Below are positions 24,542 through 33,133 of a DNA stretch of 64,000 nucleotides, in pieces. The notes beneath the pieces were generated by a model. The model did no database searches. It saw only the letters and a program-made list of their open reading frames with translations, and was not told where the DNA came from. Source of the stretch: G963662675 sp963662675 (lineage in GTDB: Bacteria > Bacteroidota > Bacteroidia > Bacteroidales > Prolixibacteraceae); contig CAXXHP010000002.1 of NCBI GenBank assembly GCA_963662675.2, positions 558,001 through 622,000 on the forward strand, given 5' to 3'. The first letter of the stretch is position 1; every line of letters begins with the position of its first letter. The position numbers were made by a program, and so were the translations under genes.

Positions 24542-26482
24542 ATGAAAAGTGATAAAGAAAATACACCATCTATTTCTAAGTGCAGAGGTACTGCTTCTAG
24601 TTCAAAACAATTTAGTGGACAGATTTTGGCTGGCAGACATGAAGGAATTTGGATCACAGATAAGGATGATAATGTATCATTTATTGATTCGGGAACCGAA
24701 GTCATCATCGGACTGGAAGTGGAAAGTGTGAGAAATCGGAATGTATTAATTGATTTTGATCCAAAGCTGGCCGGTGATTTTCTTTCTTCTTATTGCGAAG
24801 CTAAACTTAAATTGAAGCCAATGTCATATCGATCGGAGGTGGAGCTTTTGTCTGGGGGGATTCATGCTCAGGAAGGACAACTGACTCCTGTTGAGAAGGA
24901 TGGGGCGTTTAATGGCATGATATGCACCATTGTGGATGCAACAGAACAAAAACGGATAGTTCGAAATTCCGGAGAGAAAGAAGAAAACCTAAGGAAGATA
25001 ATTGAGAATAGTTCGAATGTGTTTTTTTCGAGAACGACAGACCATACGTTTACGTATATCAGTCCGAAAATTGATCGCATTATTGGTTATTCTCCTGAAG
25101 AGGGATCAACAAAATGGACCGATCTGACATCAAGCAATCCAATTAATGAGTTAGGGCATGAGATGTGTGACAAGGCGATTAAAACAGGTCGAATACAAAA
25201 ACCCTATGAGTTAGAATTAGTGAAGAAAGATGGCGGTGTGGCAAGAGTAGAGGTGCGAGAAACTCCTGTTGTTGAGAATGGGAAAACAACGGCTATTGTT
25301 GGAGCAATGATTGATATTAGTGTGCGAGATCGGATTGTCAAGGAGCTTTATGAGAATAAAATGGGAATGAAGGTGTTGATTGAACGATCTCCGATTCCAA
25401 TTGTGATTAGTCGTTTAGATGGGCAGGTTGAATACATAAACAATAAGTTTACACAGTTATTTGGGTATTCCCAAGAAGATATTCCTTCTCCCGACATTTG
25501 GTGGTCTCTGGCATACCCTGATGAAAATTACAGGAACCAAGTAAAGGATGAATGGATTAATAGAATAGAAAATTCGCATGGTCTAGAGGAAGAGAAATCA
25601 ATGGAAGTCGATATTACGTGTAAAAATGGATCTCATAAATTTGTTCAGATTATATGGAATGAAGTTGGAGATAAATTGTTGATTTTTTTAAATGATTTAA
25701 CGAGGCATAAATTATTGGAGCGCGAGGTTCTGCAGAAGAACAATGAACTAAAAATTGCGAAAAAGAAAGCAGAGAAAAGTGATGCCCTTAAATCTGCATT
25801 CCTTGCAAATATGTCTCATGAAATAAGAACTCCAATGAATAGTATTATTGGATTTTCAAATTTATTGGTTGAAGATGCTGTTACCGAAGATCGAAGGCTT
25901 CGGTATCTAAATTTCATTAAAAATGCAGGTGAGCATTTGTTGCGGATTATTGACGATATCATTGATGTGGCTAAAATGGAGTCGAGTCAGTTAAAAATGC
26001 AAAAAGGGTGGGTGAATGTTGATTCCTTACTTGAACGTATTTTTGAATATCATTTGCAGAGTAATCTAATTTTGAAAAAGCCTGCAGTTACATTGCAGAT
26101 GAATAAGCACGCATTAAAGAAAGATCTCCGGATTTATACAGATGAAGTTCGGTTGAAACAAGTGTTTGATAATTTGATTACAAATGCAATAAAAAACACA
26201 CTTGTCGGCTATATAGAACTTGGATTGTTTGAAGTTTCTGTTGGTAGAAATGAAATTACTTTTTATGTGAAAGATACAGGTGCCGGAATACCCAAAGAAT
26301 TTAAGAAAAATTTATTCAAGCGCTTTTCGCAGCTTGATAATCAACCGTCAAAACAGCAAGGAGCAGGCTTGGGACTGAGCATTATAAAAGGGATTTTGAT
26401 ATTGCTCAAGGGAGATGTTTGGTTTGAGTCTGAAGAAAATAAAGGAAGCTGTTTCTATTTCAAAATACCTTTAACGGATTGA
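24542..26482 (+). CDS. Cytoplasmic multi-PAS sensor histidine kinase
   Basis: 646 aa with no transmembrane helix, so it senses an internal signal. Three PAS-like domains lie at about 28-140, 148-268 and 275-390 (second and third contain IIGYSPEEG and LFGYSQEDI, and the second has a PAC ending GAMIDIS). A short coiled coil leads to the HisKA domain with the phospho-acceptor His 426 in FLANMSHEIRTPMN. The HATPase has the N box (NLITNAIKNT), G1 DTGAGIP and G2 GAGLGLSI. There is no receiver domain and no regulator gene nearby, so it is an orphan kinase. It points against its neighbours and lies between ricT and holB; its stop is 3 nt from the holB stop. Confidence 0.93.
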   Translation: MKSDKENTPSISKCRGTASSSKQFSGQILAGRHEGIWITDKDDNVSFIDSGTEVIIGLEVESVRNRNVLIDFDPKLAGDFLSSYCEAKLKLKPMSYRSEVELLSGGIHAQEGQLTPVEKDGAFNGMICTIVDATEQKRIVRNSGEKEENLRKIIENSSNVFFSRTTDHTFTYISPKIDRIIGYSPEEGSTKWTDLTSSNPINELGHEMCDKAIKTGRIQKPYELELVKKDGGVARVEVRETPVVENGKTTAIVGAMIDISVRDRIVKELYENKMGMKVLIERSPIPIVISRLDGQVEYINNKFTQLFGYSQEDIPSPDIWWSLAYPDENYRNQVKDEWINRIENSHGLEEEKSMEVDITCKNGSHKFVQIIWNEVGDKLLIFLNDLTRHKLLEREVLQKNNELKIAKKKAEKSDALKSAFLANMSHEIRTPMNSIIGFSNLLVEDAVTEDRRLRYLNFIKNAGEHLLRIIDDIIDVAKMESSQLKMQKGWVNVDSLLERIFEYHLQSNLILKKPAVTLQMNKHALKKDLRIYTDEVRLKQVFDNLITNAIKNTLVGYIELGLFEVSVGRNEITFYVKDTGAGIPKEFKKNLFKRFSQLDNQPSKQQGAGLGLSIIKGILILLKGDVWFESEENKGSCFYFKIPLTD

Positions 26483-26485
26483 TTC

Positions 26486-27610
26486 TTATTTCCTGATCAA
26501 CTTTACAATTTTTAATGAGAAGTCAGTGAAGATAATTCTGGGATTTCCGTTCATTGCAATGTGCTTGAATGCGTTTTCCAATTCCTCTGTGATTTGCAGA
26601 ATGTTTCGCTCATTAATAAATGGGGAGAATTTCGAGGAGAAATCCTGCTCTTCTTTATCCATGAAAACGAGTTCCGGAGTGTTCATGTTGTTCATGAAGT
26701 TTTCACGAACCGAGCCCATTGCATATTGTAAAAAACTTTTTTGGCGTTCCCTTCCTATGTTTGATAATTCTGTAACCCAGCTAAATAAATCTAAAAATTT
26801 CCGGCCATATGCAAAGCGCATCAATTCTTTAAAGCGTTCAATGTTGTATTGATCCGTTTCATTCGTGTTTAGCAAATTGGCAGCTTTCCTGAGATTCCCT
26901 CTGCTTAGATGTACCAATTTTTCGATATCCTGACCAGATGCTTCAGGCAGTGATTTTAGCGCAGTAGCCATTGCATTAGAATCTATGCAAGGAACTTTTA
27001 TGAGCTGACAACGAGACCGTATTGTAGTGATGATATGTTCTTCATTTTCTGTAACCAATAAGAATAGAGTCTTTGCAGGAGGCTCTTCAATTATCTTCAA
27101 TAATTTATTCGCACAAGAGCCATTCATTTTTTCCGGCATCCAGATAATCATGATCTTGTACTCTGATTCGAAAGATTTAAGATTTATTTTTCGAAGAATC
27201 TCGTCACTTTCATGGGCGTAAATTATTCCTTGTGCATTTTCAACACCAATAGAATCAAACCAGTCTTCTAGGTTGAAAAACGAATTGTCTAATACCAACT
27301 TTCGCCATTCTTCTATAAAATGGTCACTTACCGGTTCTTTGATTTTTTTTGTTTTTATAACTGGAAAAACAAAATGAAGGTCGGGATGAATCAGTTTTTG
27401 AAACTTCTTACATGAGGGACAAGCGCCACACGAATCATTATCCTGTTTGTTTAAACAAGATAAATATTGTGCGTAGGCCAAAGCTAGCGATAGTGTTCCT
27501 GAGCCTGAAGAGCCTGATAGCAATTGCGCATGACTCACCCGCCCTTCAGTAACTGACTGGATTAATCTTTTTTTTGTGGCTTCTTGCCCAATCACATCAC
27601 GGAAAAACAT
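26486..27610 (-). CDS. holB: DNA polymerase III subunit delta'
   Basis: 374-aa clamp-loader subunit. N-terminal AAA+ domain begins DVIGQEATKKRLI and has the HAQLLSGSSGSG P-loop, in which the Walker A lysine is replaced (GSGTLSL instead of GKT), as expected for the non-catalytic delta'. A zinc-binding group follows (CLNKQDNDSCGACPSC). Later blocks include NKLLKIIEEPPAKTLFLLVT and the sensor-like TTIRSRCQLI (SRC motif). The C-terminal helical part is typical of Bacteroidota. Converges with the kinase gene. Confidence 0.93.
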   Translation of the reverse strand: MFFRDVIGQEATKKRLIQSVTEGRVSHAQLLSGSSGSGTLSLALAYAQYLSCLNKQDNDSCGACPSCKKFQKLIHPDLHFVFPVIKTKKIKEPVSDHFIEEWRKLVLDNSFFNLEDWFDSIGVENAQGIIYAHESDEILRKINLKSFESEYKIMIIWMPEKMNGSCANKLLKIIEEPPAKTLFLLVTENEEHIITTIRSRCQLIKVPCIDSNAMATALKSLPEASGQDIEKLVHLSRGNLRKAANLLNTNETDQYNIERFKELMRFAYGRKFLDLFSWVTELSNIGRERQKSFLQYAMGSVRENFMNNMNTPELVFMDKEEQDFSSKFSPFINERNILQITEELENAFKHIAMNGNPRIIFTDFSLKIVKLIRK

Positions 27611-27940
27611 AGGCTATTTTTTTAAGTACCTGGAATTTTGTCTGTCCTATTCTTAAAACTTTTTTTTTTAAAAAAAAGTGTATTTCTTTTAAAGCAATAT
27701 TAAAGCGCCATAAAAGAGACGAACTCGGATTAGATATTGCAAACAAAAATAATAAAACCAACTTCGTTTTTAATTCATTTTGAGCGAAGTTTATAAACAT
27801 GCCTCAAAATAGTCAGTCTCTTTGTTTTACTTTACCTCTGCATTAATAATTTTTAGATAAAAGATTGGACTGAAAGTCTTAAATGATCTTTTTCTTATCT
27901 TTGAGTTCGATTTTTAAGAAACCCAAAAAAATATATAATT
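27611..27940. other. Divergent promoter region of holB and pgk
   Basis: 330 bases between two divergent genes. A run of ten T joined to eight or nine A lies at 27660-27677, a likely intrinsically bent tract. An exact minus-strand TATTTTTG at 27744-27751 could serve holB, and TATCTTTG at 27896-27903 serves pgk. No gene is seen. Confidence 0.5.
27896..27903 (+). promoter_or_regulatory. -7 box TATCTTTG of pgk
   Basis: Exact TAnnTTTG, 37 nt before the pgk ATG. Same sequence as the rpsP box. The nearest upstream TTG is too far to be a good -33. Confidence 0.5.
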
Positions 27941-29128
27941 ATGCAGACGATTGATACTTTCAATTTTTCAGGCAAAAAGGCAATTATCCGTGTTGACTTT
28001 AATGTGCCCTTAAACGAAAACTTCGAAATTACTGATGATACTCGTATCCGCGCAGCTTTACCAACCATTCAAAAAATTCTTAAAGATGGCGGTTCTGTAG
28101 TTCTTATGTCTCACCTTGGACGTCCTACAGATGGTCCAGAAGATAAATTCTCTCTTAAGCATGTTGTTTCTTGTCTTTCAGGACATCTTGGAATTGACGT
28201 GAAATTTGTTGATGACTGCATTGGAGAAAAAGTTCTTGAGGCTAAGGCAGCGTTAAAGCAAGGAGAAGTTCTTTTGCTTGAAAATCTTCGTTTCTACAAA
28301 GCTGAGAATAAAGACAAAGAGGCAATGCCAGATTTCGCAAAACAACTTGCTGAGGGTTGTGATGTATACATTAATGACGCTTTTGGGACTGCTCATCGTA
28401 GTCACGCTTCAACTGCTGTAATTGCACAGTTTGTTGATGTTAAGATGCCTGGTTACTTATTAGATAAAGAAATAAAATTTTTAGGTGACACTGTTGCAAA
28501 TCCTGAAAAACCTTTTGTTGCAATCGTTGGTGGTGCTAAAGTTTCAGGTAAACTGGAGGTTTTGAAGTCACTGATTGAAAAAGTTGATACTATCTTGATT
28601 GGTGGTGGTATGGCATACACATTCCTTAAAGCTCAAGGACATGGTATCGGTGGTTCTTTGGTTGAAGAGGATTTGATTGATACTGCAAAACAAATCTTGG
28701 TTGATGCTAAAGCTAAGGGTGTAAACTTCATGCTACCTGTTGATAATCTAGCTGCTGATAAATTTGCCGATGATGCAAATATTCAGGTTGTAGGTGTTGA
28801 AATTCCTGAAGGAACAATGGCTTTGGATATTGGTCCAAAAACTATCGAAGCATATTCTGCTGAGATTGCAAAAGCTAAAACAGTGGTGTGGAATGGCCCA
28901 ATGGGATGTTTCGAAATGCCAAATTTCTCGAAAGGAACTTTCGGAATTTGTGAGGCTGTTGCTGCTTCTAACTCGATTTCAATTATTGGCGGCGGAGACT
29001 CAGTTTCTGCAGTTAACAAAAGTGGATTGGCTGATAAAATGAGCCATATCTCGACAGGAGGTGGAGCTTCTCTTGAATTCCTTGAAGGGAAAGTTCTTCC
29101 AGGTGTAGCTGCTGTTAGCGGAGAATAG
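27941..29128 (+). CDS. pgk: Phosphoglycerate kinase
   Basis: 395-aa glycolytic enzyme that moves phosphate between 1,3-bisphosphoglycerate and ADP. Complete: RVDFNVPLNENFEITDDTRIRA (N-terminal substrate site with Asp/Asn/Arg), LMSHLGRP, LLENLRFY, NDAFGTAHRSHAS, the hinge VGGAKVSGKLEVL, and the nucleotide site GGGDSVSAV..HISTGGGASLEFLEG. Codon use is notably cleaner than in neighbours (many preferred codons), as expected for a highly expressed gene. Single gene with its own promoter box and strong terminator. Confidence 0.98.
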   Translation: MQTIDTFNFSGKKAIIRVDFNVPLNENFEITDDTRIRAALPTIQKILKDGGSVVLMSHLGRPTDGPEDKFSLKHVVSCLSGHLGIDVKFVDDCIGEKVLEAKAALKQGEVLLLENLRFYKAENKDKEAMPDFAKQLAEGCDVYINDAFGTAHRSHASTAVIAQFVDVKMPGYLLDKEIKFLGDTVANPEKPFVAIVGGAKVSGKLEVLKSLIEKVDTILIGGGMAYTFLKAQGHGIGGSLVEEDLIDTAKQILVDAKAKGVNFMLPVDNLAADKFADDANIQVVGVEIPEGTMALDIGPKTIEAYSAEIAKAKTVVWNGPMGCFEMPNFSKGTFGICEAVAASNSISIIGGGDSVSAVNKSGLADKMSHISTGGGASLEFLEGKVLPGVAAVSGE

Positions 29129-29157
29129 ATAAAATATTTGCGCAACAATATATTGTT

Positions 29158-29187
29158 AAGCCCGGGACTTTGTTCCCGGGCTTTTTT
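29158..29187 (+). terminator. Intrinsic terminator of pgk
   Basis: GCCCGGGA stem with TCCCGGGC and a run of six T, 30 nt after the pgk stop. A start for the next gene at 29138 would put this hairpin inside the coding region, so the start at 29228 is preferred. Confidence 0.92.
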
Positions 29188-29227
29188 ATTCAGTCCCAAA
29201 AAGTTCCGTAACTTTAGGATAAAAGTG

Positions 29228-29650
29228 ATGAAAAAATCGAAACTAGCGATGTTGAAGTTTGCGGAGAATAATTGTTGTCAATCCGTATTTTCTGCCTTTG
29301 CGAACGACTTTGGCATGGATGAAAGCATGGCCTTAAAGGTTGCTAGTGGTTTTGGTGGTGGAATGTCGCGCGGTGAAACCTGTGGGGCTGTGACTGGAGC
29401 CTACATGACAATCGGATTAAAATACGGGAATTCGGTTAATCCTTCTGAAGCAAAGGTTATAACCAAACAAAAAGTGCAGGCATTCAATGATCTATTTATT
29501 AAAAAGCATGGAAGTCTGACCTGTAAAGAATTATTGGGGGTGAATATCTCTGTACCCGAAGGTTTGGAAAAGGCAGAGGAAAGGAATTTATTTGAGTTGA
29601 TTTGCCCTCGATTTGTAGCAACAGCATGCAAAATCATAGAAAGAATATAA
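29228..29650 (+). CDS. C_GCAxxG_C_C family redox-type protein
   Basis: 140 aa from the ATG at 29228. The family name follows its cysteine pattern: here CC (16-17), TCGAVTGAYM (Cys 52, in the GCAxxG-type motif), Cys 99, Cys 126 and Cys 134. Glycine-rich GFGGGMSRGETCGAVTG is the core signature. Related proteins are thought to bind metal or act in electron transfer, often next to dehydrogenases, but function is not established. The frame is open from 29138, but that start lies upstream of the pgk terminator and adds 30 residues with no family match. It is followed at once by a two-way terminator. Confidence 0.85.
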   Translation: MKKSKLAMLKFAENNCCQSVFSAFANDFGMDESMALKVASGFGGGMSRGETCGAVTGAYMTIGLKYGNSVNPSEAKVITKQKVQAFNDLFIKKHGSLTCKELLGVNISVPEGLEKAEERNLFELICPRFVATACKIIERI

Positions 29651-29652
29651 TG

Positions 29653-29685
29653 AAAAAAGCCGCTCCAATTTGGAACGGCTTTTTT
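29653..29685. terminator. Two-way intrinsic terminator
   Basis: AAAAAAGCCG / CGGCTTTTTT with an inner TCCA/TGGA pairing. A run on one side and T run on the other make it work for both the C_GCAxxG gene (+) and rpsP (-, stop at 29735). Confidence 0.88.
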
Positions 29686-29734
29686 GTGATCGTATCTGTA
29701 ATAAGGTTTTTCTTATAACAGTGCCGACCTGAGT

Positions 29735-30376
29735 TTACTCAGCTTTTGCTTCTCCTTCAGCAGGAGTTTCTTCAGCTGGTACATCTTTAGCTTCTTCTAC
29801 CACCTCTTCTGCAGTTTCTTCAGCAACAACCTCTTCGGCTGCTTCTTCTTCTACTACTTCTTCAGGGGCTTCAGCGGCCGCAACGGCTGCAGCAGCATCA
29901 GCAATGACTGCAGCAGCATCAGCTTCTCTTTTGGCAATAGCAGCAGTTCTTTCTTCGCTAATTTTTGTTTCTGCTTCAAGACGTGCCGTTTTAGATGCAT
30001 CAGCATCTTTGGATAAACGGTCTTTCTTAGCTTGGATTTTAGCTTCTTTATCAGCAATCCAAGTTTTGAAACGGCTTTGAGCTTCTTCTTCAGAAAAAGA
30101 ACCTTTTGCAACACCACCAAGAAGGTGTTTCATGTACATAACTCCTTTGTAAGATAAAATAGCTCTTACAGTGTCAGTTGGTTGGGCACCTTTGTTCAGC
30201 CAGGTTAAAGCTTTATCAAAATCAAGATCGATCGTAGCAGGATTAGTGTTCGGATTGTAAGATCCTATCCTTTCAATGAAACGACCATCTCGTGGTGCCC
30301 TGCTATCAGCTATCACTATGTGATAGTAAGCGTAACGTTTGCGACCAAATCGCTGCAATCTGATTTTTGCTGGCAT
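29735..30376 (-). CDS. rpsP: Ribosomal protein S16 with long Ala/Glu-rich tail
   Basis: Small-subunit ribosomal protein. Residues 1-85 are canonical S16 ([57 protein letters not shown]). Common S16 proteins are 80-90 aa; this one has 213. The tail first forms a charged helix (about 95-150, [20 protein letters not shown]) and then low-complexity Ala/Glu/Val repeats (about 155-213; [16 protein letters not shown]). Tails of this sort are known in Bacteroidota S16, though their role is not. No rimM or trmD follows. The promoter box at 30418-30425 lies 42 nt upstream. Confidence 0.95.
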   Translation of the reverse strand: MPAKIRLQRFGRKRYAYYHIVIADSRAPRDGRFIERIGSYNPNTNPATIDLDFDKALTWLNKGAQPTDTVRAILSYKGVMYMKHLLGGVAKGSFSEEEAQSRFKTWIADKEAKIQAKKDRLSKDADASKTARLEAETKISEERTAAIAKREADAAAVIADAAAAVAAAEAPEEVVEEEAAEEVVAEETAEEVVEEAKDVPAEETPAEGEAKAE

Positions 30377-30417
30377 TGAATTAAAATTTAGTTGATAAAC
30401 ATTATTAAAATGTGGCG

Positions 30418-30425
30418 CAAAGATA
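30418..30425 (-). promoter_or_regulatory. -7 box TATCTTTG of rpsP
   Basis: Exact TAnnTTTG on the minus strand, 41 nt before the rpsP ATG; identical to the pgk box. Confidence 0.5.
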
Positions 30426-30450
30426 ATCTTTTATTTTAAAACCGAAAACT

Positions 30451-30475
30451 AATACACTTTGGGACAGAATGTATT
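30451..30475. repeat. Short hairpin sharing a 14-nt core with 11741-11802
   Basis: AATACA / TGTATT arms around a loop with TTTGGGACAGAATG (30458-30471), a 14-nt exact match to 11773-11786. In both places the core occupies the loop and the start of the right arm. Confidence 0.4.
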
Positions 30476-30578
30476 TCGGATATTTCATCCTATTTTTATG
30501 CATTGAAAATAACCTTGAGGGTAATTCGTTACATGCTTGATTGGGTGATCGTTCAAAATGTTATTTAATTTGAAAGTC

Positions 30579-31286
30579 ATGAAAAAGATAATGTCTTATA
30601 GCTTTTTGTTATTGTTGATTCTTGCAGGGTTGACATCCTGTGAAAGTGAGGAGTTTATCTCCAATGCAAGGGGCGATGCCTTTGTTGTTGCTAAAATCGT
30701 GGAGGGAGATACTGTTTTTGGTTTGATGTTACATGCTGTCGGAAATTCATCTTTCTCAAGTGTTGTTGTAACTCCCAATAATGATCATAGTGAGTTCTAT
30801 CAGTTAAAATCTTATTTTGGGTCATCCTATGAATATTATTATGAGCCTGAAGAAAATAACTACAGTTCTGAGCTGTTATTTGCTGGTGATTATGAATTTA
30901 CAGCAACCTTTCAGTCAGGAGATGTAGATACATCTACCGATATTTTGACAGATGAAATTATCTATCCACCAGTAATTACTTTAAGTGAGTTTGCCTCTTC
31001 TATTTCTCAAATAAACCTTGAATGGGAACCCAATGACGATGTTGATTATTATGTGATAGCCATTCTAGATGAAGATGGGGATCTGTCGTTTGTAAGTGAG
31101 TCACAATCTGGGGATATTTCTAATTTTCAAATATATCCGTTATCAGATGGATGGATATCCGGTGCAACCCCTATAAATGGAGGCCTTCTCAATATTGAGC
31201 TTGCTGCATACATGTATGAGACAGGCAAGACAGGGGTAAATATTCAAGCAAAATCAATTGCCAATACAACTGTTGTGTGGGAATAG
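30579..31286 (+). CDS. Hypothetical lipoprotein
   Basis: 235 aa from the ATG at 30579, which gives a standard lipoprotein signal (MKKIMSYSFLLLLILAGLTSC, Cys 21) followed by the acidic ESEE typical of Bacteroidota surface lipoproteins. An ATG 21 nt upstream is in frame but spoils the signal peptide. The mature part is acidic and strand-rich; residues about 130-230 (ITLSEFASSISQINLEWEPNDDVDYYVIAI) resemble a fibronectin type III-like sandwich. No catalytic motif, no recognised family. It lies alone between rpsP and prfB. Confidence 0.7.
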   Translation: MKKIMSYSFLLLLILAGLTSCESEEFISNARGDAFVVAKIVEGDTVFGLMLHAVGNSSFSSVVVTPNNDHSEFYQLKSYFGSSYEYYYEPEENNYSSELLFAGDYEFTATFQSGDVDTSTDILTDEIIYPPVITLSEFASSISQINLEWEPNDDVDYYVIAILDEDGDLSFVSESQSGDISNFQIYPLSDGWISGATPINGGLLNIELAAYMYETGKTGVNIQAKSIANTTVVWE

Positions 31287-31375
31287 GTATTTGTTTTCAG
31301 AGATGAACTTGAATAAATAGTTTGTCAATGAATATCTATTAAGTTTTGCAGACTTCATTATCGTTGTTGTTTTGC

Positions 31376-31383
31376 TATTTTTG
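31376..31383 (+). promoter_or_regulatory. -7 box TATTTTTG of prfB
   Basis: Exact TAnnTTTG 22 nt before the prfB ATG at 31406; spacing is right for a short leader. Confidence 0.4.
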
Positions 31384-31405
31384 TAAAAAATAAAAAATAT
31401 AATTT

Positions 31406-32495
31406 ATGATTTTAAAGGAGCAGCTAAAACAGCTTGCTGAGCGCCGGGATGCGCTGAGGAGGCATCTTTGACTACGATGCAAAATTAATCCAATTACAAG
31501 AAGAAGAATTAAAAACGCAAGACCCGGATTTCTGGAATAAACCCAAAGAAGCGGAGGAACAGATGAAAGCTATTCGTTCAATTAAAGTGTGGACGGATGG
31601 TTTTAATAAGGTCGATCAGGCTTTGGAAGATTTGCTTGTATTGTTTGATTTCTTTGAAGCCGAAGAAGCTAGCGAAGAAGAAGTCAATGTCCAGTATATT
31701 GAGACATTGGCATTGGTTGAGCAGTTGGAAGCAAAAAATATGCTTCGAAAGGAGGAAGATAAATTAGGGGCAGTAATTCGCATTAATGCAGGAGCAGGTG
31801 GAACTGAAAGTAACGACTGGGCAGATATGTTGATGCGTATGTACTTGCGTTGGGGAGAGAAGGAAGGCCTAAAAGTGAAGGTTTCAGAATATAATGCCGG
31901 CGATGAAGTGGGGGTGAAAAACTGTACCATTGAATTTGAGGGGGACTTTGCATATGGTTACTTAAAAAGTGAGAATGGAGTACACCGACTAGTTCGTTTA
32001 TCTCCATTTAATGCACAAAATAAGCGGATGACTTCATTCACCTCCGTATTTGTTGCGCCATTGATTGATGATACTATTAATATTGAAATAAACCAAGCAG
32101 ATATCACATGGGACACTTTCCGTTCTGGAGGAGCAGGAGGACAAAATGTAAATAAAGTAGAAACGGGTGTTCGATTACGTCATGCCCCTACTGGTATCAT
32201 AATTGAAAATACTGAAAGCAGGTCTCAATTAGGAAATAAGGAGAATGCACTTCGTTTGCTAAAATCTCAATTATACGAATTGGAACTTCGTAAACGGCGT
32301 GAAGCTGTAACTCAGGTTGAATCGCAAAAAAAGAAAATTGAGTGGGGGTCTCAAATTCGCTCATACGTCCTTCAGCCTTATAAAATGGTTAAAGATGTAC
32401 GTACCGGCTATGAGACAGGGAATGTGCAGGCAGTACTTGATGGCGAGATCGATGGTTTTATTAAGGCTTATCTGATGGAGTTTGGTGATGAATAA
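31406..32495 (+). CDS. prfB: Peptide chain release factor 2 with programmed +1 frameshift
   Basis: Releases the peptide at UGA and UAA stops. Translation starts at ATG 31406 and reads 21 codons to CTT (31466-31468), where an in-frame TGA (31469-31471) interrupts it. The context AGGAGG CAT CTT TGA C is the classic prfB autoregulatory site: an internal Shine-Dalgarno sequence three bases before CTT, a slippery CTT and TGA followed by C. Skipping T 31469 continues as GAC in the next frame to 32495. The joined product is 362 aa, close to 365 in E. coli. The anticodon-like SPF (HRLVRLSPF) and the catalytic GGQ ([14 protein letters not shown]) are present. Any annotation that starts at 31563 loses the N terminus. 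The stop overlaps the next gene by 8 nt. Confidence 0.97.
31457..31472 (+). promoter_or_regulatory. prfB programmed frameshift site
   Basis: AGGAGG (31457-31462) CAT CTT TGA C. RF2 shortage lets the ribosome pause at TGA and slip +1 on CTT, aided by the anti-SD pairing; this self-regulates RF2. The retained Shine-Dalgarno is notable in a phylum that hardly uses it for initiation. Confidence 0.95.
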
Positions 32496-33090
32496 TAACC
32501 CGAAAATACGCTTGGTGACGCTTGATGATGCTCAGGAAATTCTTGAGATTTATAAACCTCATATCGATACAGCTGTTACTTTTGAAGAAGATGTTCCATC
32601 GTTGAGCGATTATAAAAAGCGGATAGGAAGCATTTTGGAAGATTGTCCGTTCTTGGTTTGTGAAATTAACAATCAGGTTGTGGGATATGCATATGCATCT
32701 GAATATAGAACACGTGCATCTTATCGATGGAATCGGGAAGTGACAGTATATGTTCGTGATGGTTTTTTTAGGAGAAACATTGCAGGAGCTCTTTATCAAG
32801 CTCTTTTTGAGATATTAAGAAGGCAACATGTTGCCAATGTTTTAGCTATTATTACTTTGCCAAACGAGGCGAGCATAAAATTTCATGAGAGTTTTGGCTT
32901 TAAAGCATGTGCTGTTTTTAATAAGGTTGGGTATAAGTTAAATCGGTGGCATCAGGTTGGTTGGTGGGAGCTTTCTTTTATTGATGATGAGGAGCAAATT
33001 CCACAGGAGACCATTCCATTTTCATCGATAAAAGAAACGGATTTTGTTGCTGAAATTTTTGAAAAGGCAGCCTTGATGGTTCAGAATTAG
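32488..33090 (+). CDS. GNAT N-acetyltransferase, phosphinothricin-acetyltransferase-like
   Basis: 200 aa. The first ATG in frame is 32488; it overlaps the end of prfB by 8 nt, so the genes are coupled. The protein matches the Pat/Bar/YncA group: [30 protein letters not shown], a [17 protein letters not shown] strand, EVTVYV, then the acetyl-CoA loop (usually RGxG) which here reads RRNIAG. The C-terminal [31 protein letters not shown] is diagnostic. Likely acetylates a small amine (methionine-sulfoximine-like or amino acid derivative); resistance to phosphinothricin should not be assumed. Confidence 0.85.
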   Translation: MNNNPKIRLVTLDDAQEILEIYKPHIDTAVTFEEDVPSLSDYKKRIGSILEDCPFLVCEINNQVVGYAYASEYRTRASYRWNREVTVYVRDGFFRRNIAGALYQALFEILRRQHVANVLAIITLPNEASIKFHESFGFKACAVFNKVGYKLNRWHQVGWWELSFIDDEEQIPQETIPFSSIKETDFVAEIFEKAALMVQN

Positions 33091-33133
33091 TGGAATTATT
33101 GTTGAACGTTTTATAAATAGAATTTTTCTTGTT

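Noticed and set aside
24324..24569. 81-aa minus-strand open frame with a hydrophobic C terminus
   Set aside because: It would begin inside the kinase start region and run into the ricT promoter gap; no conserved motif or start signal.
27660..27677. Long T/A tract as holB terminator
   Set aside because: It lies upstream of holB, in the promoter region; more likely a bent tract.
29138..29227. Start of the C_GCAxxG gene at 29138
   Set aside because: It would translate through the strong pgk terminator hairpin at 29158-29187; the ATG at 29228 fits the family.
29854..30120. 88-aa Leu/Lys-rich frame opposite rpsP tail
   Set aside because: It is a frame-shifted shadow of the A/E-rich repeats of S16.
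31563..32495. prfB annotated as a 310-aa protein from 31563
   Set aside because: The upstream ATG at 31406 plus the frameshift site gives a full-length RF2.
32488..33090. Phosphinothricin resistance determinant
   Set aside because: The family is broad and chromosomal copies usually act on other amines.
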